NCBI GenBank assembly: GCA_963810485.1
Contig: CAWENQ010000007.1
Coordinates: 1 to 64,000, forward strand
Length of the DNA: 64,000 nt
Reading direction: 5' to 3'
Source of the DNA: DATKFM01 sp963810485
GTDB taxonomy: Bacteria; Pseudomonadota; Alphaproteobacteria; Dongiales; Dongiaceae
Shown here: positions 7,754 to 16,253 of the stretch, in pieces
How positions within the stretch are numbered: position 1 is the first letter of the stretch
Layout: each line of letters starts with the position of its first letter
Made by a program: the position numbers and the translations under genes
The notes under the pieces: generated by a model
Told to the model about the DNA's origin: nothing
Databases searched by the model: none
The model's input: the letters and a program-made list of their open reading frames with translations, nothing else

Positions 7754-10168
7754 TCAGCTCCTAAGCGTGCCGCCGGAGGCCTTGGTGACGGCGGCGACGA
7801 TCTTCTGCTGGGCGGCGGCGATGTCGTCTTCGGTGAGCGTGCGGTCCGGCGCCTGCAGGGTGACGGAGAAGGCGATGGATTTCTTGCCCTCGCCCAGGCT
7901 GCCGCCTTCGAAGGCGTCGAACAGCGTGACCGCCTGGATCAGCGCCTTGTCGGCGCCCTTGGCGGCGCGGAGAATCTTCTCTGCCGGCACATCGCTGGCG
8001 ACGGCGAAGGCGAAGTCGCGCTCCACCGGCTGATAGGGCGAGGCCTTGAGCAGCGGCCGCGTCGAGCCCGCGCCCCTGCCCTTGGATTTCGGCTGCGGCA
8101 CGCGGTCGAGGAAGATCTCGAAGCCGGCGGCCGCGCCCTTCACGCCGAGCTCCTTCAGGATGCGCGGATGGATCTCGCCGAACCAGGCGATGACCGTGGG
8201 CCCGAGGCGGAGCGAGCCGCTGCGGCCAGGGTGATACCAGCCGGGCGCATCGGCGGAGACCTGCAGGTTCTCCACCGGTGCGCCGAGGGCAGACAGCAGC
8301 GCCAGCGCATCGCCCTTGGCGTCGAACGCATCGGCGGGGCGGGGCTTCACGGCCCAATGGCGCGGCGTCGTGTTGCCGTTGCGCAGGCCGGCGGCGACGG
8401 TCGCCTGCCCCTCGGGCGTGTCGTCGCTATATTGCGGGCCGACCTCGAAGAGGGCGGGGTCGCTGAGGCCGCGGGCGGCGTTGCGCGCGGCTGCCTGCAG
8501 CAGGTTGGGCAGGATCGAGGGCCGCATGGCGTCGAGATCGGCGGCGATGGGATTGGCCAGCTTGACCGGCGGCTTGTTGCCGGCGGTAAATCTCTCGGCG
8601 AGGCGGTTCTCCATGAAGGAGAAGGTCACCGCCTCCATCAGGCCGCGCGACACCAGCAGGCGTTTGCTGATCTGCACCCGGCGCTGCGCCGGCGTGATCG
8701 CCGGCTCAGGCAGTGCGGTGTCGATCTTGAGCGGCACGGCGGCGATGCGATCGAAGCCGTAGATACGGGTGACTTCTTCCACCAGATCCGCCTCGCCCTC
8801 CACGTCGGCGCGCCAGGAGGGGATGTCGGCCTGGATCTTGCCGTTCTTCTCCGACGGGTTGAAGCCGAGGGCGGCGAGCATGCGCGTGGATTCCGCCGCG
8901 GGCAGATCGACGCCGCCGAGTGTGCGCACGCGGTCGGGCCGCAGTGCGATCTGCCGCTGCCATTTCGGCATGGCGCCGGCGCTGACCGGGCGGCTGGCCT
9001 CGCCGCCGCAGAGCTCGAGGATCAGCCGCGCCGCCACCTCGGCGCCCCAGTTGGCGCTCTCGGGATCGACGCCGCGCTCGAAGCGGAAGCGGGCGTCTGA
9101 CTGGATGCCCAGCTTGCGGCCGCTCGCCGCCGTGCGGATGGGATCGAACAGCGCCACCTCCAGGAAGACCTCGGTGGTGTGCATCTCGCAGCCGGAGGCG
9201 GCACCGCCCATGATGCCGCCGATGCCATGGGGACCGGTCTTGTCGGCGATGACCACCATGCTGTCGTCGAGCTGGTAGGTCTTGCCGTCGAGGGCCTGGA
9301 TGGCTTCGCCCGGCTTGGCCAGGCGCATGGTCAGATCGCCGGACATACGCTTGGCGTCAAACACATGGAGCGGCCGGCCGAGATCGAAGGTGACGTAGTT
9401 GGTGATATCCACCAGTGCCGAGATCGGGCGCAGGCCGATGGCCAACAGCTTGTCCTGCAGCCATTTCGGGCTCGGGCCGTTCTTCACGCCGCGGAAATAG
9501 CGGCCGACCACATAGGGGCAGAGATGCTGCTGATCGGCGGGCAGATCGCGCAGCCATTTCACCGGACTGTCGAAGGCTCCAGGCACGGTGGAGAGATCGG
9601 GCGCCAGCAGCTTGCCGACACCGGCGGCGGCCAGGTCCCGCGCCACGCCATGGACGCCCAGGCAGTCGGGACGGTCGGCGGTGACGTTGATGTCGATCAC
9701 GGGATCGTCGAGGCCCAGCAGCCGGGCGAAGGGTTCGCCGACGGGCGCGTCGTCAGCCAGTTCGATGATGCCGTCATGCTCGTCCGACAGGCCCATCTCG
9801 CGCATGGAGACCAGCATGCCGTTGGAGTCCACGCCGCGGATCGTGCCTTTCTTGAGATCGAGATTCGTGCCGGGGATGTGGCTGCCCACGGGCGCGAACA
9901 CGCCCTTCATGCCGGTGCGGGCATTGGGCGCGCCGCAGACGACCTGGTGGGTGCCATGCGCCGTCTCGACGATGCAGACCCGCAGCTTGTCGGCGTTCGG
10001 GTGCGGCTTCGCCTCCTTCACATAGGCGACGGTGAAGGGCGCCAGGTCCTTGGCGCGGTCGGCGATGTCTTCCACCTCGAGCCCGAGCATGGTGAGGCGC
10101 GCGCCGATCGAGTCGATATCGGCGTCGGTGTCGATGTGGTTCTTCAGCCAGGAGAGCGTGAACTTCAT
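7754..10168 (-). CDS. pheT: Phenylalanine-tRNA ligase beta subunit
   Basis: An 804-residue beta chain of the alpha2-beta2 enzyme that charges tRNA-Phe. It starts MKFTLSWLKNHIDTDADIDS. It has an N-terminal tRNA-binding (EMAP-like) domain with VVCGAPNARTGMKGVFAPVG (about 75-94), the B3/B4 editing domain (including the HVFDAKR segment), B5, and a C-terminal anticodon-binding FDX-ACB domain beginning near VERDFAFAVASDVPAEK. The length is normal. The ATG overlaps the pheS stop by four bases (10165-10168), so translation is coupled. Expression should be set by the promoter and leader upstream of pheS. Confidence 0.98.
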   Translation of the reverse strand: MKFTLSWLKNHIDTDADIDSIGARLTMLGLEVEDIADRAKDLAPFTVAYVKEAKPHPNADKLRVCIVETAHGTHQVVCGAPNARTGMKGVFAPVGSHIPGTNLDLKKGTIRGVDSNGMLVSMREMGLSDEHDGIIELADDAPVGEPFARLLGLDDPVIDINVTADRPDCLGVHGVARDLAAAGVGKLLAPDLSTVPGAFDSPVKWLRDLPADQQHLCPYVVGRYFRGVKNGPSPKWLQDKLLAIGLRPISALVDITNYVTFDLGRPLHVFDAKRMSGDLTMRLAKPGEAIQALDGKTYQLDDSMVVIADKTGPHGIGGIMGGAASGCEMHTTEVFLEVALFDPIRTAASGRKLGIQSDARFRFERGVDPESANWGAEVAARLILELCGGEASRPVSAGAMPKWQRQIALRPDRVRTLGGVDLPAAESTRMLAALGFNPSEKNGKIQADIPSWRADVEGEADLVEEVTRIYGFDRIAAVPLKIDTALPEPAITPAQRRVQISKRLLVSRGLMEAVTFSFMENRLAERFTAGNKPPVKLANPIAADLDAMRPSILPNLLQAAARNAARGLSDPALFEVGPQYSDDTPEGQATVAAGLRNGNTTPRHWAVKPRPADAFDAKGDALALLSALGAPVENLQVSADAPGWYHPGRSGSLRLGPTVIAWFGEIHPRILKELGVKGAAAGFEIFLDRVPQPKSKGRGAGSTRPLLKASPYQPVERDFAFAVASDVPAEKILRAAKGADKALIQAVTLFDAFEGGSLGEGKKSIAFSVTLQAPDRTLTEDDIAAAQQKIVAAVTKASGGTLRS

Positions 10169-11247
10169 CGCGACAGCCCTCCGGTCATGCTCGGCACATC
10201 GAAAGCGGAGAATCCGTAGTGGCGCAGCCAGCGGAGATCGGCTTCGTAGAAAGTGCGGAGATCGGGGATGCCGTATTTCAGCATGGCGATGCGCTCGATA
10301 CCCATGCCGAAGGCGAAACCCTGGTAGCGGGCGGGATCGACGCCGCTGAGCTGCAGCACCTTCGGATGCACCATGCCGCAGCCCAGGATCTCCAGCCAGT
10401 CGCCGCCGGCGCCGAGCTTGAGCTCACCGCCTGCGCGGGAACAGCCGATATCCACTTCCGCCGACGGTTCGGTGAAGGGGAAGTAGCTGGGGCGGAAGCG
10501 CACCGGCAGATCGGCGACGCCGAAGAAGGCGCGGCAGAACTCGATCAGGCAGCCCTTGAGATGGCCCATATGGGTATGCTCGTCGACGACAAGCCCTTCG
10601 ACCTGGTGGAACATCGGGGAATGGGTCATGTCGGAATCGCAGCGATAGGTGCGGCCGGGCGCGATCACCCGCAGCGGCGGTTGGCCCGCCTTCATGGCGC
10701 GGATCTGCACCGGCGAGGTGTGGGTGCGCAGCACCATGCCACCCGGCCCGCTGCCGTCGCGGCCCTCGATATAGAAGGTATCATGCATCTGCCGCGCCGG
10801 ATGCTCGGGCGGGATGTTGAGGGCGGTGAAGTTGTGGAAGTCGTCCTCGATGTCCGGTCCCTCGGCGACGCGGAAGCCCATCTCGCCGAAGATGGCGACG
10901 ATCTCGTCCAGCGTCTGGCTGATGGGATGGAGACGGCCCTCGCCTTCCGGGCGCGGTGGCAACGTCACATCGATGCGCTCGGTCTTCAGCCGCTCGTCCA
11001 ATGCGGCGTCATCCAGCGCGGCACGGCGGGTCTCGATGGCCGCCGTGATCGCATCCTTCGCCTCGTTGACGCGGGCGCCGAATTCGCGCCGCTCGTCGGG
11101 CGCCAGCGCACCGAGAGTCTTCATCAGGCCGCTGATCTCGCCCTTCTTGCCCAGGGCATCGACGCGCGCCTGCTCCAGCTCCGGCAGGCTTGCCGCAGCC
11201 GACACGGCCTTCAGCCACTTGTCCTTGATCGGTTCAATATTCTGCAT
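10165..11247 (-). CDS. pheS: Phenylalanine-tRNA ligase alpha subunit
   Basis: A 360-residue class II synthetase catalytic subunit that makes Phe-tRNA-Phe with PheT. The N-terminus is the coiled-coil region (MQNIEPIKDKWLKAVSAAAS). Class II motif 2 appears as RTYRCDSDMTHSPMFHQVEG, and motif 3 lies in the C-terminal GFAFGMGIERIAMLKYGIPD. The gene is unusual in being ~10.4 kb from rplT instead of next to it. A sigma-70-type promoter (11479-11508) and an intrinsic terminator within the untranslated leader (11267-11293) suggest attenuation control. Confidence 0.98.
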   Translation of the reverse strand: MQNIEPIKDKWLKAVSAAASLPELEQARVDALGKKGEISGLMKTLGALAPDERREFGARVNEAKDAITAAIETRRAALDDAALDERLKTERIDVTLPPRPEGEGRLHPISQTLDEIVAIFGEMGFRVAEGPDIEDDFHNFTALNIPPEHPARQMHDTFYIEGRDGSGPGGMVLRTHTSPVQIRAMKAGQPPLRVIAPGRTYRCDSDMTHSPMFHQVEGLVVDEHTHMGHLKGCLIEFCRAFFGVADLPVRFRPSYFPFTEPSAEVDIGCSRAGGELKLGAGGDWLEILGCGMVHPKVLQLSGVDPARYQGFAFGMGIERIAMLKYGIPDLRTFYEADLRWLRHYGFSAFDVPSMTGGLSR

Positions 11248-11266
11248 CGGAAAAGATCCTGAAATG

Positions 11267-11293
11267 AAAAAGGACCGTCACGTCCGTGCGGCC
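11267..11293 (-). terminator. Intrinsic terminator inside the pheS leader (putative attenuator)
   Basis: On the minus strand GGCCGCAC (11286-11293) pairs with GTGACGGTC (11273-11281) around loop GGAC, leaving one bulged A and one G-T pair. This is followed by C and five T's (11267-11271). It ends 19 bases before the pheS ATG, in the untranslated leader, which is where an attenuator would sit. The minus-strand segment CGTCCGT (11354-11360) can pair with ACGGACG (11281-11287) and would break this hairpin. Confidence 0.6.
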
Positions 11294-11478
11294 CCGCAAT
11301 CCACCTGAAGTCGAAGGTCTGCTCAGCTCATGGCAGGCGACCCGTTGCCCAGGACGGACGGAGCCTCGGAGCCGGCGCTAAAAAGCGAAAGCCGCCCGGA
11401 GCGGTGTTGCCAGCAATGTGTCATGCCAGAAAGCATGCAGCGGCCCGATCTCTGATCCCAGGGTTGAAAACGGCGCGG

Positions 11479-11508
11479 AGTATAGGGGGAGCGCTCGGCG
11501 CGGGTCAA
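11479..11508 (-). promoter_or_regulatory. Sigma-70-type promoter for pheST
   Basis: On the minus strand the -35 box is TTGACC (11503-11508) and the -10 box TATACT (11479-11484), with an 18-base spacer. The predicted start near 11472 gives a leader of about 225 bases before pheS, long enough for an attenuator. Confidence 0.7.
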
Positions 11509-11600
11509 ATAGGTCATTCCCGGGCGCAAAGGCTTGCCAGTACAGGGAAATCACCGGCATGTTGGCCGCCGGGATCGGGGAGCAGTCAGGGGATCGGTAC

Positions 11601-12548
11601 ATGGCTCAGGTCGCGCCGCAGCGCATTGCCGTCACCGGCGGTGCGGGATTCATCGGCAGCTTCTTATGCGAGCGCTTGCTGGAGGACGGGCATGAGGTCC
11701 TCTGCATCGACAATTTCTACACCGGTCGGCGGCGCAATGTGGCCCATCTGCTGGAGCGGCCGGCCTTCGAGCTGATGCGCCACGACGTGACCTTCCCGCT
11801 ATTCATCGAAGTGGACCAGATCTACAACCTCGCCTGCCCGGCTTCGCCGGTGCATTACCAGTTCGATCCCGTGCAGACCACCAAGACCAGCGTCCATGGC
11901 GCCATCAACATGCTGGGGCTGGCGAAGCGGACCAAGGCGAAGATCCTGCAGGCCTCCACCAGCGAGGTTTATGGCGATCCGGCGGAGCATCCGCAGCGGG
12001 AAGAGTATTGGGGCAACGTCAATCCGATCGGGCCGCGCGCCTGTTACGACGAGGGCAAGCGCTGCGCCGAGACGCTGTTCTTCGACTACTACCGGCAGCA
12101 CCGGCTGCTCATCAAGGTGGCGCGCATTTTCAACACCTATGGCCCGCGCATGCTGGCCAATGACGGCCGTGTCGTCTCCAACTTCATCGTCCAGGCATTG
12201 AAAGGCGAGCCGATCACCATTTACGGCGCGGGCACGCAGACGCGGTCGTTCTGCTATGTCGACGATCTGGTGGCGGGCCTGGTGAAGCTGATGAACAGCG
12301 CCGACGAGGTGACCGGTCCGATCAATCTCGGCAATCCCCAGGAGACCAGCGTGCGCGCCCTGGCGGAAGAGATCATCCGCCGCACCAAGAGCGCCAGCAA
12401 GATCGAACAGCGGCCGCTGCCGGCCGACGATCCGGTGCGGCGTCAGCCGGACATCACGCGCGCCCGCGAGGTTCTGGGCTGGCAACCGGCGACAGGCCTG
12501 GCCGACGGGCTGGACCGCACCATCGCCTATTTCCGTGGAGCTTTGTGA
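11601..12548 (+). CDS. UDP-glucuronate decarboxylase (UDP-xylose synthase) family SDR
   Basis: A 315-residue extended short-chain dehydrogenase. It shows the NAD-binding GGAGFIG (13-19), catalytic region STSEVYGDP, and the Tyr-x3-Lys pair in YDEGKR (Y149, K153). The stretch YNLACPASPVHYQFDPVQTT is typical of UDP-glucuronate decarboxylases, which convert UDP-GlcA to UDP-xylose. The ATG at 11601 follows AGGGGA with good spacing; the longer upstream frame lies over the pheS leader and is not used. It converges on a glycosyltransferase with only 3 bases between stops. Its product could feed surface-polysaccharide assembly. Confidence 0.87.
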   Translation: MAQVAPQRIAVTGGAGFIGSFLCERLLEDGHEVLCIDNFYTGRRRNVAHLLERPAFELMRHDVTFPLFIEVDQIYNLACPASPVHYQFDPVQTTKTSVHGAINMLGLAKRTKAKILQASTSEVYGDPAEHPQREEYWGNVNPIGPRACYDEGKRCAETLFFDYYRQHRLLIKVARIFNTYGPRMLANDGRVVSNFIVQALKGEPITIYGAGTQTRSFCYVDDLVAGLVKLMNSADEVTGPINLGNPQETSVRALAEEIIRRTKSASKIEQRPLPADDPVRRQPDITRAREVLGWQPATGLADGLDRTIAYFRGAL

Positions 12549-12551
12549 CGG

Positions 12552-15047
12552 CTATTCCAGGCTGAGCAACCGCAGGCCGAGGCCGGTGAGCCGGTTGTCG
12601 TCGCCGCGGCCGTAGTCCGACGGGCGCACCAGGCGCGTCACCTGGAACTCGATCCTCAGCGCGCCATCTTCGGCGACGATGCCAGGGGGAATGACCGCGG
12701 TGATCTCCGCCGTCTCGGCAATGCTGTAGATCGCCACCGTGCAGCCGTTGCAGGTGATCGTGAGATGCTGCGGCGGCAGGCTGTCATGCTGCACGCCCGG
12801 ATAGACGACGGCGGTCAGGAAGACGTCGTGCGCGCGGTCGAGCCAGAGCCCCTGCAGCACGGCGATGGAATTCGCCATCAGGCTGCCCTCGCCGTTCGGC
12901 TTGTGCCAGCCGGTGTCCTTGAAGGCCGAGCCGGTGCCGCCGCGATCGAAGTTCAGCACCAGCCCGCTGCGGATCACCGGATGCTGGGCGATGCGCGGCA
13001 TGCGTTCGAGCCGAACCGAGCGGAGCCCGGGACCGGTCGCCTGGGGCCAGCCCTCGGGCCAATCCTCACCCTCCTGCCACAGGCCCGAGGGCACCAGGCT
13101 GAGGACAACCGTGCCGAATTCATTCACCACCGCAGGCGGGATGAGAACGCGCAGCGTCGCCTGCCGCGACACATCGACGATGCCAAGCAATTCGCCGGCG
13201 GCGGAAACCTCCAGCGTGGCGCGCGGTGCGGCGCCCTGATCCTCGACGGCGAATTCCATCTCCAGGACATGGTCGAAGGAGCGCCCGTCCAGAAGTGTCA
13301 GCGCGACCTGCGCTTCGGCGGCGCAGAGGCGCGCGATTCCAGCCGCATCCGGCATATGCCAGGCCCCGTTCAGGGCCCCGGATTCCTGCAGCTCGGCCGC
13401 ACCGGCGCGGTGGCCCAAGGGCAGGAACATGCCAGCGGCGTCGCCCGCTTCCGACACAGTGCTGGAAATCTGCATCGTCGACAGGGAATAGCCCTGGGGC
13501 CGGAAATCGCTGGGCGTGTCGGCGATGAGCCGGGGCACAAAAACATCGGGCATGCTCAACCGCAGAACCAGCATGCCATCCTTGCGCGCGACCGCGCGCG
13601 GCACAGAAAGCCGGATCATGGCCGGCTCGAACATCCGGCCGTCATAGACGCGGGTGCCGTTGGCATCGATGGCCAGCCGTTGCCAGGGCAGCGCCGGATG
13701 GGTGATCGGAGTCAGCGCGAGCTCGATGGAGAGGTCGCCGCCGCCGGCAGGCACGCGGCCAACGATGGTGGCGATATGGCCGCTGACTGTCGCCTGCAGC
13801 GGATCGCCCTGATCCCAGCCGTACCAGAGATGGCGATTGCCGTCGCGGCCGCGGCCGAATTGCATGGTCTCGTCCATCGGAAATTCCGGCACCGGGTCGG
13901 GCATCGCCACGGCCGATTGCCATTCATAGAATTCAGCGCCTTTGAATTTCTCGATCAGCCGATGGAGCCAGGCCGGCCGCAGGCTGTGATGGGCGTTCCA
14001 GCGCCGGGCGGCATCGAAGCGCCAGCCCTGGCCGCCGGCCAGGAGGAAACTGGCGAGATAGAGCAGCCTTTGCCGCAACGGCACCGCCGCCGTCAACGCC
14101 GTGAGACGGGCCGCGCGGATCAGACGCCGCAGCTCTTTGGGTGTCAGCAAGCCGCCGACCGAAACATAACCGGCAATCAGGCGGCGGTAGAGATACAGCG
14201 CAGCCTGATCACGATGCAGGTGCGCATTCCCCGCCCGACCGAGCGCGCGGTGCGGAGTGAGATCTTCCAACAATGAACGCCAGAGTTGGAAGATCTGGCG
14301 CCAGACCTGCTGCATCTGATCGTGGTCGCGGCCTTCGCGATACCAGTTGTTGCTGTCATGGACGCGGTAGTAGCCCAGAGTCTCGGCAATGTTGTGAACC
14401 GCTCCGGCGGCGGCGGTCCGATAGACGATGTAGGAATCCGCGCAGAGGCGCCACTCCTGGGCCGGGATGGGAAACAGCGGCGCCAGCGACGCCCGGGAGA
14501 AAACATTCCCCGAGGTGGGAATGAAACGCATATGGCCGCTGACAACGGTCTTCCACTGGAGATCGCCGCCGTCCATCTTGTGGCTGAAGGGATGCAGGCC
14601 CAGCCCGCGGCCCTCGGGATCGACAATCTGCAGCGGGAACTGGCAGCGCGACAGTCCGGGTCTCCACTGACCGAGTACGGTGGCGAGGGCATCGGCATGC
14701 AGCAGGTCGTCGGCGTCGAGGAAGAGGATGAAATCGCCTGAAGACGCGGCAAATCCGGTGTTGAAGGCGGCCGCCTGGCCGCCATTCTCCTGAAAGATCA
14801 GCCGGACACCGGGTCGGTCGCGATAGGCCCGCAGCACGTCGCGCGATTCGTCCTTCGACCCGTCATCGACGACGATGATCTCGCAATTCCCATGAGTCTG
14901 CGCCAATGCGCTGTCGATCGCCGCACCGACAAAGCGGGCATAGTTGTAGTTGGTGATGATGATGCTGACGGTGCTGCTGCCGGCAGCGGTTTCGACCGCT
15001 GCTTCCACGGGGCTGTCGCTGCCGATCTGGCCGGAGTCCGGCGTCAT
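12552..15047 (-). CDS. GT2 glycosyltransferase with a long C-terminal beta-rich tail
   Basis: An 831-residue protein. Residues ~25-240 form a GT-A domain: VSIIITNYNYARFVGAAIDS, IIVVDDGSKDES, and the metal-binding DxD in ILFLDADD. A helical linker follows to about residue 375. The last ~450 residues hold what look like two or three diverged ~140-residue beta-sandwich repeats: one begins near FGRGRDGNRHLWYGWDQGDP, another near FDRGGTGSAFKDTGWHKPNG, both running to an IP/VP...DG.L.L pattern and ending PSDxR/Yxxx. This tail may bind carbohydrate. The start overlaps the upstream GT2 stop by four bases, so the two are coupled. Acceptor unknown. Confidence 0.85.
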   Translation of the reverse strand: MTPDSGQIGSDSPVEAAVETAAGSSTVSIIITNYNYARFVGAAIDSALAQTHGNCEIIVVDDGSKDESRDVLRAYRDRPGVRLIFQENGGQAAAFNTGFAASSGDFILFLDADDLLHADALATVLGQWRPGLSRCQFPLQIVDPEGRGLGLHPFSHKMDGGDLQWKTVVSGHMRFIPTSGNVFSRASLAPLFPIPAQEWRLCADSYIVYRTAAAGAVHNIAETLGYYRVHDSNNWYREGRDHDQMQQVWRQIFQLWRSLLEDLTPHRALGRAGNAHLHRDQAALYLYRRLIAGYVSVGGLLTPKELRRLIRAARLTALTAAVPLRQRLLYLASFLLAGGQGWRFDAARRWNAHHSLRPAWLHRLIEKFKGAEFYEWQSAVAMPDPVPEFPMDETMQFGRGRDGNRHLWYGWDQGDPLQATVSGHIATIVGRVPAGGGDLSIELALTPITHPALPWQRLAIDANGTRVYDGRMFEPAMIRLSVPRAVARKDGMLVLRLSMPDVFVPRLIADTPSDFRPQGYSLSTMQISSTVSEAGDAAGMFLPLGHRAGAAELQESGALNGAWHMPDAAGIARLCAAEAQVALTLLDGRSFDHVLEMEFAVEDQGAAPRATLEVSAAGELLGIVDVSRQATLRVLIPPAVVNEFGTVVLSLVPSGLWQEGEDWPEGWPQATGPGLRSVRLERMPRIAQHPVIRSGLVLNFDRGGTGSAFKDTGWHKPNGEGSLMANSIAVLQGLWLDRAHDVFLTAVVYPGVQHDSLPPQHLTITCNGCTVAIYSIAETAEITAVIPPGIVAEDGALRIEFQVTRLVRPSDYGRGDDNRLTGLGLRLLSLE

Positions 15048-15883
15048 GACGCAGCCGCGGTAGCGCCGGCGAAGTTGGCGAAGAACCGCTGTTCGCCGAC
15101 CGCCAGCCGTTCGGCGCAGACTTCTTTCATGCTCCGGTAGGGCGCCATGAAATCATAGGCGAACACCGTGTCGAGAAAGCGCATCCGCGCCGCCCGCCAC
15201 ATGCGCTGATATTCCTCCAGGCTGCGGTCGGCGAGATGGATGTCCTTGCGCACCAGCACTTGCGGAATCTTGATCACAGGGCGCTCGTCGCAGAGCAGCC
15301 CTTCCGTGCCCGGCGGACCGGCCATCAGCCGCACATAGCAATCGAGATCGGAGAAGCGCGGCAGCGCCTCGTTGAATCCGCCGATCGCCAGAAGGCCGTC
15401 GCGCGGCGCGGCAAAGGACGACGTGGTGTGGATGAACGGCCGCAGGATCATATGCAGGATCGAGTTCTCGGCCAGGGGCTCCGGCCAGAGCTGGGCCACC
15501 GGCCCGCGCATGGCCTGGCTGTCGGCCATGTATTCCGTGAAGGTGAAGATCGCGTCGGGAACCTGCGCATAGGCGGCGCGCACGAAATGCAGAAAGCGCG
15601 GATGCCAGACATCATCGCTGTCGATGACGGCGATGTATTTTCCCGAGGAGGCCTGGATCGCCACATTGCGAGCGCCGGGGATGCCGCAATTCTTGTCCAG
15701 CCGGATGAATTTCGCCGACGGCGTGACATCGCGCACCGCGGCGGCGATGTCCTCGGTCGAGCCGTCATCGACGACGACGATCTCGAAATCGCGCATCGTT
15801 TGCCGGCGCACGCTTTCCAGCGCGCGGCGCAGCATGTCGGCGCGATTGAGCGTGGAGAGTATGACGCTGAACAGTGGTGACAT
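15044..15883 (-). CDS. GT2 family glycosyltransferase
   Basis: A 279-residue single-domain GT-A enzyme. It begins MSPLFSVILSTLNRADMLRR, has the nucleotide-sugar segment IVVVDDGSTED, and DxD in YIAVIDSDDVW, followed by GGFNEALPRFSDLDCYVRL (the acceptor-loop ED-like region). The stop overlaps the start of the large GT2 gene (15044-15047), so they form a coupled pair likely working on the same glycan. A perfect 11-bp hairpin at 15983-16015 lies upstream. Sugar donor and acceptor are not readable. Confidence 0.9.
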   Translation of the reverse strand: MSPLFSVILSTLNRADMLRRALESVRRQTMRDFEIVVVDDGSTEDIAAAVRDVTPSAKFIRLDKNCGIPGARNVAIQASSGKYIAVIDSDDVWHPRFLHFVRAAYAQVPDAIFTFTEYMADSQAMRGPVAQLWPEPLAENSILHMILRPFIHTTSSFAAPRDGLLAIGGFNEALPRFSDLDCYVRLMAGPPGTEGLLCDERPVIKIPQVLVRKDIHLADRSLEEYQRMWRAARMRFLDTVFAYDFMAPYRSMKEVCAERLAVGEQRFFANFAGATAAAS

Positions 15884-15982
15884 TCGAACCGGTTCCGGCT
15901 CGCAAGGACCGCGATCGCCGACAATGAGCGCCCGTTTCCTGAAATCCCCGCCGGGCGGCGGGCTTGAAAATCCGATTTGGTG

Positions 15983-16015
15983 CCAGCTTGCGGATCTTCA
16001 TGACCCGCAAGCTGG
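15983..16015. repeat. Perfect 11-bp inverted repeat between small secreted protein and GT2 genes
   Basis: CCAGCTTGCGG (15983-15993) pairs with CCGCAAGCTGG (16005-16015), with an 11-base loop. Neither strand has an adjacent T-run, so it is not a standard terminator. It lies between the stop of the 16059 gene and the start of the GT2 gene on the minus strand and could limit read-through or act as a binding site. Confidence 0.5.
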
Positions 16016-16058
16016 AAGATCAATGTGGAAGCTAAATCAAAAAAACTCCGGCAGAGAA

Positions 16059-16253
16059 TTAGTAGGAGCTGTCGCGTTCCTTGTCGAAGTTATCGCCAAC
16101 GTAATTGGTCGTGCCCGGATAGAGAGTTTCCAGACGGCGATCTCCGTCCTTGTCCTGCGCCGAAAGAACGGTCGGCTGCAGGGCAATCGAGGCAAAGCCG
16201 ACCGAGAGCGCGAGTGCTCCCATCAGCTTTTTCTTGCCTTGCTTACTCGGCAT
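16059..16253 (-). CDS. Small secreted protein, unknown function
   Basis: A 64-residue exported protein. MPSKQGKKKLMGALALSVGF begins a classic signal peptide (basic n-region, hydrophobic core, then LSA before QDKDGD). The mature peptide is only ~32 residues, highly charged (DKDGDRRLETLYPGT...DKERDSSY). The ATG at 16253 is fixed by a strong AGGAG six bases upstream. A T-run follows the stop on the minus strand. I recognise no family. It could be a periplasmic or extracellular factor for the neighbouring glycan genes. Confidence 0.72.
   Translation of the reverse strand: MPSKQGKKKLMGALALSVGFASIALQPTVLSAQDKDGDRRLETLYPGTTNYVGDNFDKERDSSY

Larger units (their letters stand above)
11248..11600. other. 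pheST leader and divergent UXS upstream region
   Basis: About 350 bases between the divergent pheS and UXS genes. On the minus strand it contains a promoter, a Phe-ending leader frame, a possible antiterminator and a terminator (listed separately). The plus-strand promoter for the UXS gene must lie in the same DNA but I could not assign it. Confidence 0.6.

Noticed and set aside
7472..9100. Long open frame antisense to pheT and the binding-protein gene
   Set aside because: It spans two real genes on the other strand and has low-complexity Ala/Arg/Gly composition.
11267..11293. Leader hairpin as an ordinary terminator of an upstream gene
   Set aside because: No gene lies upstream on that strand within the transcript; the promoter is only ~200 bases back, so attenuation is the better reading.
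12765..14276. 503-codon antisense frame over the large GT2 gene
   Set aside because: Shadow of a clear GT2 protein; no domain similarity.
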